From contig NZ_FQUM01000002.1 in assembly GCF_900129025.1 (NCBI RefSeq), forward strand, positions 434,001 through 498,000: DNA of 64,000 nucleotides, in the 5' to 3' direction. A model generated the notes under the pieces. That model saw nothing but the letters and a program-made list of their open reading frames with translations, did not search any database and had not been told where the DNA came from. How positions within the stretch are numbered: the first letter of the stretch is position 1; every line of letters begins with the position of its first letter. This document shows positions 63,776 through 64,000 of the stretch, in pieces. A program made the position numbers and the translations under genes. This DNA comes from Mariniphaga anaerophila. Its GTDB lineage: Bacteria > Bacteroidota > Bacteroidia > Bacteroidales > Prolixibacteraceae.

Positions 63776-63934
63776 TTAAAATTTTTCTCGGTTAAGTCGG
63801 CAAACTAATACATTTTGAGCAAAAACCGGGAATTAATTTTAAAAAAATCGATCAACCTAAAAACCAATTTAAAATAACGCTTCTCAAATAATTAAATGTT
63901 CCTATTTTCGTTTTTGGTTTTATTTAGGTTTTGT

Positions 63935-64000
63935 ATGAAAAAAGTATATCTGGGATTATTAACCGGTTTTTTAGTATTGGGATTTGTTACAACAACTCTG
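63935..64000 (+). CDS. start of an exported protein (cut by the window end)
   Basis: 22 codons are visible: MKKVYLGLLTGFLVLGFVTTTL, a basic start and hydrophobic core typical of a signal peptide. The ATG is 159 bases from the divergent NhaC start. The mature part lies outside the window, so no family can be named. Confidence 0.55.
   Translation, partial: MKKVYLGLLTGFLVLGFVTTTL

Overview
The window is chromosomal DNA from a Bacteroidota bacterium, most likely of the Marinilabiliales/Prolixibacteraceae type; that family placement is inference. Supporting signs are SusC/SusD outer-membrane proteins behind an ECF sigma/FecR pair, a GldD lipoprotein, promoter -7 boxes of the form TAnnTTTG instead of -10/-35 boxes, very few Shine-Dalgarno sites, a PPi-dependent phosphofructokinase, and a bifunctional aspartate kinase-homoserine dehydrogenase followed by an ApgM-like protein. 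No phage, insertion sequence, CRISPR array or rRNA operon was seen; one tRNA gene (Ser, anticodon TGA) is present.

Layout. 1-7,000: 3' end of dinB, an exported alpha/beta hydrolase, then a minus-strand run mutY-ssb-(terminator)-gldD-4'-phosphopantetheinyl transferase-zwf-pgl. In many relatives gldE lies between ssb and gldD, but here it is absent. 7,000-13,400: HU, a 30-residue mS38/COX24-like basic protein, rng, dsbD, an isochorismatase-fold hydrolase, trmH, a second HU and tRNA-Ser. 13,400-14,290: gene-poor stretch with decayed reading frames and a candidate small RNA. 14,290-23,000: SPOR protein-clpS-nfeD-floA (minus), then bcp-recA and thrA-apgM-like (plus). 23,000-38,700: mostly single genes (outer-membrane barrel, TIGR01777 epimerase, ClC channel, Tat-exported asparaginase-fold hydrolase, cytidylate-kinase-like protein, FKBP lipoprotein, YyaL-type protein with a DAO-type flavoprotein, prolyl oligopeptidase, CNNM/CBS protein, pfp).

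38,700-49,580 is one complete Sus-like locus: ECF sigma, FecR anti-sigma, SusC with an STN signalling domain, SusD, an endonuclease/exonuclease/phosphatase-fold lipoprotein, a SusE/F-type binding lipoprotein and a lipoprotein with a C-terminal discoidin-like domain, closed by a strong terminator. It encodes no recognisable glycoside hydrolase or polysaccharide lyase; the EEP protein is its only enzyme. The SusC leader carries a minus-strand promoter/terminator arrangement like the antisense RNAs described for Bacteroides polysaccharide loci.

49,600-64,000: a small barrel protein, rsmE-DUF4159, an isolated GH94 phosphorylase, a CE1-like esterase, a 1-Cys peroxiredoxin, the minus run crp/fnr-arfB-gtrA-CPBP protease and, divergent from it, a redox cluster (NifX-like protein, thioredoxin-fold protein lacking CxxC, thioredoxin reductase without the usual NADPH arginines, OsmC, membrane-anchored thioredoxin). 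The divergent region has a 14-bp perfect palindrome and a near-consensus promoter. nhaC-phzF and the start of an exported protein finish the window.

The observations most worth following are the redox cluster with its atypical reductase/thioredoxin pair, the hydrolase-less Sus locus with candidate antisense RNA, and several short promoter-to-terminator units that look like small RNA genes.
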